From assembly GCF_000006565.2 (NCBI RefSeq), contig NC_031473.1, positions 2,954,134-3,018,133 on the forward strand: a DNA stretch of 64,000 nucleotides, in the 5' to 3' direction. This DNA comes from Toxoplasma gondii ME49 (lineage: Eukaryota; Apicomplexa; Conoidasida; Eucoccidiorida; Sarcocystidae). The notes below the pieces were generated by a model that worked only from the letters and a program-made list of their open reading frames with translations, did no database searches and was not told where the DNA came from. Position numbers and translations under genes: made by a program. Each line of letters begins with the position of its first letter. Position 1 is the stretch's first letter. Shown in pieces: positions 12,930-24,717 of this stretch.

Positions 12930-15900
12930 AATACATATAGCTATGCGTAAAAGACGAATTTGGACATATGAGCGATTCTGGAGTTGGCGCTCTCTGCGTA
13001 TATCCAAGAGGGCGGAAGTCTCTCTCTCCAGGCTCTCTGAGGAGGCTTCGCGTTGCGCGATTGATTTACCCTGCAGCATCTCCTCTCGCAGCTCTTGTGT
13101 CTCCTGAGTCGCGGGAATGGAAAACAGAAAGCAAAAGGATGGTAAGGAAAGAACGGCAGACCAAGAAGAAGAAGAGCGGCGGCGCCCCGCAGAAAAGAAC
13201 AGAGAGGGGGGAGGGGAAACGACCCTCGGGGATCCGAGACAGAGGAAGATGGAGAAGGAACAAGCGGGAGGAAGTCGAAGAGACTGGGCGAGAACGCGAA
13301 GAAAGACTAGAACATTATACCGTACACGACATCAAGGTTACTCCACATCGGTTATGTTCTGGGCTTACTATATGGACTGCTGTTCTCACTCGAGTTAATT
13401 GCGAGAAAAAAGGACTCCTCAGATGCTTAGAAAAAGGAAAGGTTCTAAGTAGTGTGAATGATTGAGTTTGAACTCATGAATCTCTACAGAACTGAACGCC
13501 TGGAGAAACCGACGGTGAGGTTTTAAAACTCGTGTTTACAGTGTAGCCATGGACGCAAGACAGGTTGACGCTTCTCAGCCGTTTTCAAAAACAAATGATC
13601 TATTATTGTAACCGTGTGGCGAAAAGTACGTCAGTCGCGCGTCCGCCATGTAGCCCTCTCAGCAGTTTCTTGGCAAGCGAGGAAAAAGCTACCCAGACAG
13701 GCGAGGAAAAACAGAAGGAGAGCAAGACGCAACGGAAGACCCTACATACGAGCAGAAACGAGAGGGAAGCTACGGTAGAGCGAGGTACGCTTCGGGAAAG
13801 CCATTCGGGGACTGCGTTTACTACAAAGAATCAAAACAGAAGATCAAGTTCTTCGCCGGTTTTTTTGTATTCCTTCTCCAGACAGAAGAGACCCTCGCTT
13901 ACAGCAGCAGAGAGAAGAATCCAGTTGAAGACCTGAACAACCTGGTGCATGAACTGAAGAGTCTCTGCTGCACAGCAGACCCCTTCGCCTTTTTCCTTGC
14001 CATCCAGTCTGTCGTCGAAACCGAGGCTTCCTCTTTCTTTCTCTGTCGCCACCACCATCTCGCTTTGTTGCGTCTTCTCTTCCTCCTTCTCTGCCGCCTT
14101 CATTCTCCCCTCCGTCCGAGTGTCTCCTTCGCTTTCTCCTCTACGCGTACACTCACTCGTTGCCTGCTCCGTCAACTCTCCGTCGGCTCTGTCGCCGTCC
14201 TGTTGAACTTCTTTCCACGCTTCGCCTCGTTCGCATCCCAGCGCCGCCTCGTATATAAGCCGAGTCCGCTGGGCGAGAGAAGCTGCAACGCTTTCGTACA
14301 GTCTCCGCGGCCGCAAGAAGTCGCAAAGGCGTCGCAGCATCTCTCGTCCTCGTGTCTCCTGAGAGCGACGAAGCAGCAAAGGCGAAAGTGGACCGGCGCG
14401 AAGAAGGAGACAAGCCAAAAACGACGCAGGAGCGCGAGCAACGAGACAAGACGAACGTCTACGGCGATGGCGAAGCGCAACAAAGAAAAGAAAAGAGAAC
14501 TGGAGAAGAAACGGGTCACGGCGCTGCTCAGTCCGGGAGAAAGAAAACCGTTTTTTCATGCGTCGAGACACACTTTTGGAAGACGTTGAACACAAAAGCC
14601 GAGAGAACCAGGGCAGCGCCTGCAAGCGAGGTCCGCGGCAGACGGAGCAGAAAATACGCAACAGCCTCTCTGAGAGGGAACAACATCTCCGATAGAACCT
14701 GCTGGAAGGAAGTCAGGAAGGCGCCTCATCTTCGCAAGCCACCGAGGGGCTTGTCGCATCTGTTCCTGGTACTGTGCGAGGAACCTTGAGTCGTTCGGTC
14801 CTCCGTTCTTCCCTCGCAGACTCCATCCCGGAGCTTCTTCTGTAACCAGATGTTGATCGCCAGCCCAGGCACCAGCTGTTTCTGAAGGGAATCTGAGCAG
14901 ACGCTCGAGCGCCAGCGCGACTCGCTGGAGACTCTGGTTTCATGCTCACCATCATGCGGCGTTCTGCCTGAAAGAAATCGAGGAGAAGGTCGACAAGTCT
15001 GTTAAACACTCCCTCGCGCTCGTCGGTGAGTTGGGCGATGATTTGGAGAGCAAGGTGGCTGATTTCTTCGTCTTCTCTCTCGCTGATCTTCCTCTGCCTC
15101 CTTGCGCCGCTGTGTCGCGCGAGCCGAGCTGCACCGCCGGCTTCCCCCCAAAGGCTCTCTCCAGTGTTTGCACTCCACCGTCGTCTCCGCCGAGCAAGCA
15201 GGTCCCCTGGGTTCCTTCGCGAGTCTCCGAAACTGCCTTTGCCCTCTTCTGCGACCGCCGGCGAGGCCGCGGCACGCGCAAAGGCCTGAGGAAGCGGCGC
15301 TGCATGCGCGGGGGAGACGTCGAGTCCCGCCTCTCTCTCCGTCTCTCTCTCCGCAAATCTCAGGGCGACGAGGGCCGCGCGGAGGACGAGGACGTCCAGG
15401 TCCTCCGCAAAAATGGCGGCACTGTGCTCGAGCAGAAGAAGCAGCAGCCACTGCAGACAGAGGAGACGTACGACTCGGCTTGCCTCCCGGGAAGGACTCA
15501 GCGTTTCCGACAGAGCCTCTGGAGACGCAGCGAGCGACGAAGAGGCTCCGAAAGCCGCGGAAGGCGCATGGAGGTCAAGGTGGAACACCAAAACGTACAC
15601 AACTTGTCGGACGTCGAAGGCGAAGCCTTTCGTCAACATCTGCACACACAAGAGGACGGGACTGTGGTCCAGGTTTGATGGAGGCCTCGCATCTCCGCGG
15701 AGGACTGAGGCGATCGAGAGAGAGAGAGACACGGATCTCTGCCGATCACGGCGCCTAGAAACTTTTCTATCACCGACGGCATCTTGTCGACGGGGCTCTT
15801 TCTACCGTTATGTATCTCGACCTCTCTGGGTTTGCCTTCGCCGGGATCCCCTTGTCTGTATCGATCTTCCTCGCTTTTTTGGGTCTTTCCCTGGGTCTCC

Positions 15901-18900
15901 ATGCCCGTCTCTGGGTCTGCAAATGCCGTTGCATGCACTAAAAGAAACGAGGAAAGAGTGGAGAGAAACGTAGCAGAGAAGAGGGGAAGGCGACGAGGAG
16001 ACGAATGCAGCTGCGGCAGGCAGAAGGTTCCTCCGTCGCTCTGCGCGCGCGCTCTGGGGAAACGCAGAGATCCCGTCCCCACCACAAAAGCGCAGTGAGA
16101 GAAGAACACTGCACAACTGAAGAAAAGTGGACGAGAGAAGACAGGGCGAGACATGCGCGAAAGCAGAGGAAGCAGCAGAGGACAGCAACTGAGGCAGGCC
16201 GCGTACACGACAGAGCAAGAAGAGAAAAAGGAGTTCCGTTGGAGACAGAGAAAGCGGGGAGACACGAGCTTTCCAGAAAGACCACAGACGAAGTCCAGAG
16301 AGACAGCGAAGAGAGTTCCAGGAGAAAGACTACATCCCAGTAACCGGAGAAGGCACTGTCGCAAGTCGTAGAAACAAGAAAGAGAACTCACCTTGAAGAG
16401 AAGATGTTGGTGATTCTGCAGAGCAAGTCGGCGAATCTCTGCGACGACAAAGTGCAGAAGTCAAATATGACACCTAAAAACCTATCACTTCAGTGTTGGA
16501 CTATAACAATCTCAACAAGTGCAGAGAAAAGCGAACTGCGGATCTTGTCAGGCTTCCTTTCGCGAGGTGAACTTCATCTTCGTTCGTTATCTGCAGTGCC
16601 TTCCAAACGCCACTGACGCGTCGACTTTCAGGCAGTTTCTAGGACATCACCGCTGCCTTCCGAGCACCAGTCGTCACTTGGCTTCCTGGTTCTCGAGAGT
16701 CTCCACTTGCCGGAGGTTCCGCCTCCATCGCGCTGAGATGACATACCTTCTTCTCTGTCCGCCACACACTGCAGGACGCTGTCGACAATCTGCGGGAAGA
16801 GAGGCTGCGCCGGAGAAAGAGAAAACAAGGAGACAGATGCAGGGGAAAGGAGACAGGTGGAGACACAGAGAGGAGAGGAAGAGAAAAGGTCGAGACACAC
16901 AGCCACAGCACTACACAGGTAGAAAAACAGGCGGCGGCAGACGAGGTGAGACAGCAGGAGACAGAGACAGACATGGGAAGACAGCCCGACGCGGGGAGAG
17001 ACAGCCAGACACAACGAGATAGAGACACGACGGGGAGACAGGTTGAGAGAGAAAGAGAGGGGCAGGGACAGGAGAAGACAGAGAGGAAGAGACACAGACG
17101 AAGGGGGACAGAGAAGCTCGCATTCTCTTCACAGTCAGAAAAACGCTCTTCTGTCACTGGGGTTTCCCTAGAAGAAGCATGGCTTCTTTCTGGGACTCTT
17201 CGCTTGTTTGATTGTTTCTAAAGTTGGAGACATGACTGTTTTTCCTCGCCCTCACCTCCAGTTCTCTCTGAAGAGCCATCTGCCACAGGTGACGTTTATG
17301 ATTCTCGTCTTCTTCGTCAGCTCCGCCTTCGACATCATTTTCTTCTACATTATCTTCTGTCTTTTCTGCTATCGCGCTGCCATCTTCTCCACTTCCATCT
17401 TCTTCACGTTCCTTCTCTTCGGGGTCGTCTCTGTCTGCCGCTTCTTGTTGCATGCCTTCTCGTCCGCTCTGCGTGCGGCCGCTGCCTTTCTCGTTTGCGG
17501 TTTCTTTGTTCCTTCGCTTTTCGTTTTTCAGGCGTCTCTCCACCTCCTGCCTGTTGTCGCTGAGAGTCTCCGCGGTCGGCGAGGACGAGGCGGCAGCGGC
17601 AGGTGCAGGGTGGAGAGCGAGGGAGAGGATCGCATGCAGCCATACGAGAGCTGTGAGACGCGAGAACGACTCGCGGCTGCGCAGACACCTGAGGACGATT
17701 CGCGCGACGGATGTCAAAACGGTGACTTCCGCTGAAACGCAGAGAGGAGGACGGGAAGCACAGCGAGTGGAGACGGGCACCAAAAACGCGAAAGAAGCAA
17801 AAGACTGCACGAGAGATGAGAGGCGCGGAGAGGACAGGAAGGAACGACCAGGAAGACTCAGGGCGAAGGAAGCACGGAGAACGAGGAAACAAGAGAAAAG
17901 GCTTCTGAAGCAGAAAGAGCGAAGGAGAAAGAGAGAGGGAGACAAAGAGAAAGAAAGAGAAAGAGAAGAAAAAGCGGGAAAACGTGAGAAGAACGGCGGC
18001 TCCCGCGGGGACAGGCGTTGTGGACGGGGACGACAGAACGGCCAGTGGAGGTCAGCGGAGGGAAGCGAAACGCAGAAAACACAGAGTGGATGAGACGCTC
18101 AGTCACATCCCGAACACAAAAGGAACGAGAAACCGAGAGAAGACAGAAATCGAGCAGAGAAACAGGGCCAGAAGCAACCACAGCCACCACAGACAAGAAG
18201 TCGTTTTTAAAAGGAACCGAGGAAACGACCGAGAGACCTCTCTTGCCTACTTTCGCATCCACTGGCTTTGACGTCTTCCAGGAGGCCGGCAATGCATGCA
18301 TCCGCAGCATGTCGAATATCCCTGCGACGAACAGGAACTGCGTTGCAAGGCCCACCATTTCAAGACGACGGGTCATGCAAAACAGTTCCCCCCTCTCGGA
18401 AAAGAGACAAGACATTCGCATGCACCTGAAGAGCGAGACAGGGCCATTCCTGCGCTCAACAGTGTCCCCTTCTTGCCGTGTCTGGACAGCTCGACCAAGG
18501 GCGTTTCCCCAACACCCCTCACTCTGGCCTATGTCCACAGAGAGGTATACACGACGCAACGTTCGCAAAAACTCCCATAGACTTTTACCTATCTGTGCTA
18601 ACCTACCTACACTCATCTATCTGCCTTATCTACACATCTTTTGATCTCGATATCATATCTGAGTCTACCAATCGATCTACCTGTATCCCTCTATCTAGAC
18701 CTCTCTATCTAGACTCTCTGTGAGGATCTGTCTCTCTAGATCGACATATCTCTCTTGACCGCTTGTTCTGTACCCCTCTATCTCTACATCTGTATCTCTC
18801 TGTAGAAAGAAGAGAGAAGCCTGACAGTGCACACATGCGAGCGAATACGAAAACGCAGCGGACCTGTTTGTGTCGCCCAGCATCTCGAAGAGGCTCTCAA

Positions 18901-21900
18901 GAAAAAGCTGAAGATGCTGAAGCATGTCCGTCTCTGTTGAGACCCGCAAAGACAAAGAGCAAACAGCGTCTAGATGTGGATCTGAGAGATGCCAATCGAT
19001 TACCACGACATTCACACGACACGGTTCACCAAGTAAAAGATAGACACTGACATATATATATATTTATGTATATATTTATGTATATATTTATGTATATATT
19101 TATGTATATATTTATGTATATATTTTTGTATATATTTTTGTATATATTTTTGTATATATTTATGTATATATTTATGTATATATTTATGTATATATTTTTG
19201 TATATATTTATGTATATATTTTTGTATATATTTTTGTATATATTTATGTACATGTATACATGCAGATAAAACGTGTATTTGTGCGTGGCGGCGGCAGATC
19301 TACGTGCCGAGGAGTAGCTGCCTTTGCGTCGGTCTTTGTGCATGCATGTGCGTTTCTAGGTAGATGTCTACAGGTTTCTTCTAGATTCACGCGCATGGGG
19401 ACGCATGCATCGCACATTCTAAAAATTCGAGATACGGGAGGACACTGGCTGCATGTCGATGCATGCATGCATTTCTCTCTGTGCATGCAATTTCACGAAA
19501 ACACACACTTCAACCACATGCTTGCGAGAAGCTGAGACGGCACAGCTTCGCTCATCGCCACGGCTTTCTTCTTTGTGCATCGACGAAGTTGGAAACAGAA
19601 GAAGAGAGAAACGAAAAAACAGAGAAAAAAGGAACAGGCGATCAAAACCGACACTTACCTGGAACAGAATCAAGGAGGGAAATCCAGGAAAGCTGCACGG
19701 CGCAAGAAATCGCAGAAACGAAACACAAGGGCTTCAAGGCATCCCCACAAACTTCTACATTTACATTTACACATGTGAGTACAGGTACTCACATGCATGA
19801 AGAGACTCTGCGTACTCGTGGTGACCTGATTCAGTCTAGATACGTCATTCTGCACTCTAAACCATGGGAGAGAAACAGCTCGGACAAGCAAGTTGGAGGA
19901 TCTGGAAAAAACTGTCTTCAGTTCTCCTGTCTGTTTCTTCTTAGAAGAGTTGCTTCTTCTGCGTTTTTCCGAAGTGCCTTCTCGGTTTACTCGCCCTGGT
20001 GCGTCCATGATGCTCGTGGAGGAGAACAACCCCCAGCACAGGACAGTTTCAAGTTCTCTGTTGTTTTTTTTTCGTTCCGTACTCCTCGTCTGCATGCCCT
20101 TCCATGTCATGCGCATCCACCGTCTTTGCCCTTATTCTTAGATCTCCGACGCCAACGTCTGCTTCCTTCTCGTTCGCTTCTTTTTCGGCTGTTTCTTCTT
20201 CGTTTTCTTCTTCTGTCCTCTTCCTCTCTGCCGCCTGTTCCTCTCTGTTTACAGACGACGCCGTCTGCTCTCTTCGTCGTCTGATTCGGACTGATTCACC
20301 GTCTTTCTGCCTTCCAGTTCCGGTCTCTTTTCTGCGTTTTCTTTTTGCCTCTTCCGGCCCCAGGCTCACTGCAAGAAGCTTGATGAACGGACTTTTCACT
20401 CGACAGCGCTTGACCAAGAGAAGAAGGAATTCTTCTTTTCCTGCCCAGCCGCTCGCGGACACAAAGATCTCCTTCAGCAGGCGATCCACGAAGACGACTC
20501 CGCCTCTGACGTCGAGGTCCACGTCGCCGTACAGCTGCGCGCGAAGGAAAACGAAAGACAACCGCTTGGTGCACTGCGTCGCACTCGAGGAGCCAGGCTC
20601 GCATCGAAGGCCATCGTGGATCAACAGTGTTTCTGTATGTGCGAATCTCGAGGAGAGAAGAGAAAAAGTTCACACCCGCGCAGTCACCGGAAGACGCAGC
20701 GACAGGGCCGACAGAGGAGAAGAAGCCATTTCGGAATCCAAGCAGTGTTTGGGACATCTCGATTAGGCAAGAACTCTCTGTCCAGCGACTGCACTTCAAG
20801 ACTCAGAGAGACCCGATGGCCTCTGTTGAACAACGAAGACCGGCCTCGCCGATCTCGTAAAGCGACCAAGCAGTGCAGACAAACGCACTTTGCAAATGCC
20901 ATCGAAAATGTCGTTGAGGAAAGGGAGTGCCGACGTTTGGGCGACTTTGAGGACGTTGTACAAAGCCTGAGGCGTACATACACCACAAACGAGAGAGCGC
21001 ACAAGCTTGCGAAACACTGAAAAGAAGACAGACGCTTTCCACCATGCGAACGATACTCTGCTGTACGCGTCGAGAAGAGCGAAGTAACAACTGCACCCCG
21101 CAGAGCGGTCATTCTGTGCAGTCCTCGTCACCAAGAAAAGCCATTTATGAAGAGTCTGGCTTGCCCTCCTCTGTGTCTCTTAGGGATGTCCGCTGATGCG
21201 TTTCGGCAAGTCAGTTGGACCCGTTCCCTTTCCCGCGCGTCTTCGTGATCTTTCTTCTTTGTCTCTGTGTTCTTCTCTCTCCGAGAAACTGCCTCTTTTC
21301 GTCTCTTTTCCTCGCCTGCCTCTCCTCGCTCCTGTCTCCTTTTTCCTCGCGTCTCCTCTCTCCTTCACGGCTTCCTCGTTCGCGCTGTTCCCCTTCTTCT
21401 TCTTCCCCTCGTCTCTTGTTCGCATGTGGAGCTGCGTCCTCTCTTCTTCGTCATCTCTCCCTCCAGTGTCCCCCTGTTCTTCTGCGTCTCCTCCTTCTGT
21501 TCCTCCTGTTCCTTCTGTTCGTCCTGTTCGTTCTGTTTCTTCTTCTCCACTTCGCCTTCTCCTTTTTCTTCCTCTTTTTCTTTTTCTGTCCGCGCTTCTC
21601 TCGTGCGTCCTTCCACTGTCCTCAGTTGGCTTGCCTCGCAGGCGTAGTAGCGGACGCGGGACTCAGGGTCCGAGAAGGCTCGCAGCAGCGGCGGCAGCAG
21701 GAATGGCAGAAAATGCGAGACTTGTGCCTGGCAGAAAAAAAGGAGAAGACACGGCCGTTCAGTACCTCTGTCTCATGCCCCATTTGCCTGCCGTTCACAG
21801 ACCTCACCGGCGCTTCGCTTCTCTCCCCTTTTCATTCCTCTCCGTCTCCTCTCGCTGTGTGTACGTGAGCTTCTGCGGCTGGCATGGCGGGGGTCACCGA

Positions 21901-22459
21901 CGTCGATGAAGAACGTTTCGGGAGATCCAGGACTTGCGTCGAAAAAAAAACGCCTTCCGCTTACTTCCAGGGCAATGGCGACGGACGCGAGGGCGACGAG
22001 GCCTCCCTTCCTGTGATTCGGGAGCCCCTGGAGCAGAAACTCTTTGTCGAGAACGGCGACGATGTGCAGCAGTTTCGCGTCTTCAGCCTCGATCTGTGCT
22101 GCCACCGGCGCTTCTTCGCTCTGCTGTGTCTCGCAGAGACGCGCCCGGTCCCTGAGTCCGCGCGCTCGAGCGGCTTCTTCGCGTCCGGACGCGCCAGTCT
22201 CCGTTCGCGCGCGTGGAGGCGAAGAGACACTCTGAGACGGAGCCTCGACTCGAGACTGCAGCCGCGCCGCAGCCTCGGCCCTCCGGTGTACGAGGCGACG
22301 CACCAACGCCTCGACTTCGTGCGCAGCCGCCTTCCTCTTCTCCTGACTTTTGTCTCCCAGGGCGCGCAGAATCTGCGGAGACAAGAGCTCCCCTGGATGC
22401 CCAGCCTGGGAGCCGGCAGACAGCGCAGCCGAGGCCGAGTCGCGCGACAAAGAAAACAT
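8264..22459 (-). CDS. VAC14: VAC14 (ArPIKfyve) homologue, scaffold of the PI(3,5)P2 regulatory complex, 19 exons
   Basis: VAC14 is the HEAT-repeat scaffold that holds the PI3P 5-kinase Fab1/PIKfyve and the phosphatase Fig4/Sac3 on endolysosomal membranes. Exons, 5' to 3': 22459-21965, 21727-21635, 20966-20889, 20534-20370, 19692-19659, 18933-18864, 18321-18251, 17731-17256, 16789-16747, 16438-16392, 15639-14950, 14358-13903, 13103-13070, 12629-12578, 11956-11876, 11616-11474, 10716-10527, 9809-9712, 8829-8264: 1293 codons. Conserved blocks in order: [16 protein letters not shown] and [12 protein letters not shown] (exon 1), [161 protein letters not shown]. The N-terminal half matches the Fab1-binding part, exons 11-17 the Fig4-binding part. 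Acidic or Ser/Ala-rich inserts enlarge exons 8, 11 and 12. Least certain are the exon 17 donor and the charged last exon. Confidence 0.9.
9980..10130. repeat. TATG/TGTA-rich microsatellite in a VAC14 intron
   Basis: Alternating TA, TG and CATG steps over about 150 bases, within the intron between exons 17 and 18 (9810-10526). No coding role. Confidence 0.8.
11779..11822. repeat. (TA)n microsatellite in VAC14 intron 15
   Basis: Nearly pure TA run preceded by AAATA units, between exons 15 and 16 of the VAC14 model. Confidence 0.85.
12087..12131. repeat. (TA)n microsatellite in VAC14 intron 14
   Basis: Pure TA run inside the intron between exons 14 and 15; a second short TA tract lies at about 12257-12276 in the same intron. 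Confidence 0.85.
12707..12930. repeat. Cluster of (TA)n tracts in VAC14 intron 13
   Basis: Three TA-dominated tracts (about 12707-12745, 12757-12795 and 12895-12926) separated by TATG/CATA sequence, in the intron between exons 13 and 14. Confidence 0.85.
19051..19258. repeat. 12-bp minisatellite (TATATATTTATG type) in VAC14 intron 5
   Basis: About 17 head-to-tail copies of a 12-bp unit alternate between two variants differing at one position (TTTATG versus TTTTTG). The array sits between the 34-nt exon 5 and the 70-nt exon 6. The open frames across it on both strands are repeat artefacts. Confidence 0.9.
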
Positions 22460-24717
22460 CTTGAGCAGCGAAAAGAAGAAAGCGAGAACGAGAAGAGGGA
22501 CGAGGCCAGGACGGTGCGAGGGCGACCAAAGGAAAACAGGAGGGATAAAGAGGAAAACAGGAGCGATAAAGAGGAAAACAGGAGGGATAAAGAGGAAAAC
22601 AGGAGGGATAGAAAAGAGAGAGAGAGAACAAGAGGGAAGAAGGATGACTCTCTTTCGGTATTTCTCCTTTTCTCTCTCACTCGGCCTCTCTCTCTCCTTT
22701 CGGGACCTGCGTTGCGTCCTTCCTCTTTCCTCTCCGCTCTGCTTCCATTATCTCTCGTCTCCGAACGCTTTGAGTTCTCTTCTCTCCTGTAGACTCTTGT
22801 TCGCAGGCGAAGAGAAGGAGAAAAGGAAGGACCCGCCCTTCTGCGATAGATTTCCGAAGCGTTTATGTCTGAAGCCCCAGCTGTATCAGGTTAGAGAGAG
22901 GAGATCGAGGAGGGAGCGGAGGAATACGGGAGAGTAAGAGAAAATCGGAGAACAAGAAAGAGAGAAAAGCCTCAACCTACAAAGGCCGGACACAGCGAAG
23001 ACGAGGCGCGACGGCGACAGAGACGGAAAGAAGGGGAGAAAAAGAGACTCGCCAGCAAAGGAAAAAGAAAGCCGAGGAAGCGAAGGGCAGCAGAACGAGA
23101 ACGAAGAAAAGAAAGTTATGAGAGGAGGAATGAAGAAGAGGAAGAGACGCTCCGAACGTATGAGGCAGTTGTCGAAGAAGAGGTCGAAGAAAAGAAGAAA
23201 AACGAGGACGCCAGCGTGTATCTTTCACAGGAAGGCACGGACAACTCAGCCTCGACGAGGCGAGCTCTCGTCGCCACAGAGGGATCAGAAACATGTAAAA
23301 ATCACAGTAAAGATGGACGAAACAGAACGAGGGAGAAGGCGAAGGAGAGAAAGAAGACGACGCCGGGCTCAGGATTTACCACAGTTCGTTCTCCGTTGAT
23401 CATTTATAAAGAGGAGAAGGAAACGAGGGATCACAGTTTAGGAAGGAACTGGCCTTTTACGACGAAAGGAAAGGAACCTCTTCTGTGAAACAGAACAGAT
23501 ACGCCAGATCTCGAGTCCGGTGTCCCGCTACACACTTCCGTTTTCTAGTTTTTTCTGCCTTTTTTTCTCTTGTCTCTCCTTGTCTCCCTCCATCTCTCTC
23601 GCCTGCAGCGAGACAGTCGGCAGGCGCGCGTCTGGCGCTGCACCGTCGACCGAGGAGGAGAAGAGAAGAGAAAAGGGAACAAAAGGCACTCTGAAGAAGG
23701 AAATCTGCAGAGAAGAAACGCTCGTTTCCTCACTCGCTCGTGGAGAGAAATCTGGAGTTTCTCCTCTTCGCTTGGGACCTCTCGCCCTCCCGCTGCGCTC
23801 CCGTTTTTCTCTTCAGCCTCGAGACAAAACGAGTGCCTGGTGTCTCCGCGCTTTTCGCGTCCTGTGCTCACTTTTTTCCTCTCTCTTGCCGTCTCCTTCT
23901 TCTCTTTCTCTCTGTTTCCCCTAGTCGACCGTTGGAGTTTGCTCTTCTCCCTTCTCAGCCGACCCCCTGCGTCTTATCGTTTCTCTTTTTCTCCAGTTTT
24001 CTGTGTCTCCTTGTCTGTCCCTGATGTTCCGCTTCCCCTCCTCTGCGCCGCCCATCTTTCTTCTCTTCTCTTCTTTCCCCCTCATGCTTCGTTTCCAAGT
24101 TCTCTCTCGTCCTTGCAGGCGTTCGGTCTCGAGTCTTCTTCTTCTTCCACAGGACAGGAAGTATTTCGTCCTCTCCTGACTCCGCAGACCTCTCCTTTCC
24201 CCTACGCGTCGCCTTTGCCTCCCTTTGTCGTCTTCTTTTTGTGAACTACGTCTGGCTTTCTCTTCCGCTGGATGCGCGGCGACATGGAAGCGGAGAGAGA
24301 GGGAAGAACGCACACTTGAGAACTTCAACAAGAGCCCCGCGACTGTGCTTCCGAAAAAAGAATCGTCTTCTCCGCCTGTCTGTTCCGCTTGTACGCTTTG
24401 CCTTCCTTGTCCTTTTACTCTCGCTTTCGTCTCCTCTCAGCTTCCTCCCGCCGAACTCCAGACTCACAGCAGAACTCAAGTCCGTCTGTCACTGAGCTGC
24501 AGGTTCTTCCTCGTCTTCTCCTCGCTGTCCTTCTCTCGTTGTTCTCTCTCTTTTCCTCGCGTGCAGCTGCGGCTTGATTCCTTCCTCTCTTGGACCTCTT
24601 GTCTGACAGTCTGTCTCTATGGTGCGCCTCCACCTCTCCCCTTCCGTTTCTCTTGCCTCTTTTTCTTTTTTCTCCCTTGTCTGAGCTGTCTCTCGCTTCT
24701 TCCTTGAGCTGGAAAGA
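22460..24717. promoter_or_regulatory. Head-to-head spacer holding the leaders and presumed promoters of VAC14 and the PPR-like gene
   Basis: The start codons of the - strand VAC14 gene (22459) and the + strand PPR-like gene (24718) face away from each other. The left part (about 22460-23480) is purine-rich on the + strand and the right part (about 23530-24700) pyrimidine-rich. Each leader is therefore CT-rich when read in its own gene's direction, with the switch near 23.5 kb. CT-rich 5' leaders are common in this group of parasites. The role as a shared promoter is inferred from orientation; no defined motif was recognised. Confidence 0.5.
22531..22612. repeat. 21-bp tandem repeat in the VAC14 5' leader
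   Basis: Four copies of a unit starting GGAAAACAGGAGGGATAAAG, one with a G-to-C change, just upstream of the VAC14 start codon. In the transcribed sense it is a CT-rich repeat. Confidence 0.85.

Noticed and set aside
13945..14589. 214-codon + strand ORF
   Set aside because: Antisense shadow of VAC14 exon 12, which carries conserved family blocks on the other strand.
15031..15758. Three overlapping + strand ORFs of 186-218 codons
   Set aside because: All are antisense to the 690-nt VAC14 exon 11.
17858..18616. 252-codon - strand ORF over VAC14 exon 7
   Set aside because: Wrong frame; the conserved [16 protein letters not shown] reading lies in another frame within 18251-18321 and joins in phase to its neighbours.
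23570..24244. 224-codon + strand ORF
   Set aside because: Pure CT-rich leader composition giving Ser/Phe/Leu/Pro runs; no domain.
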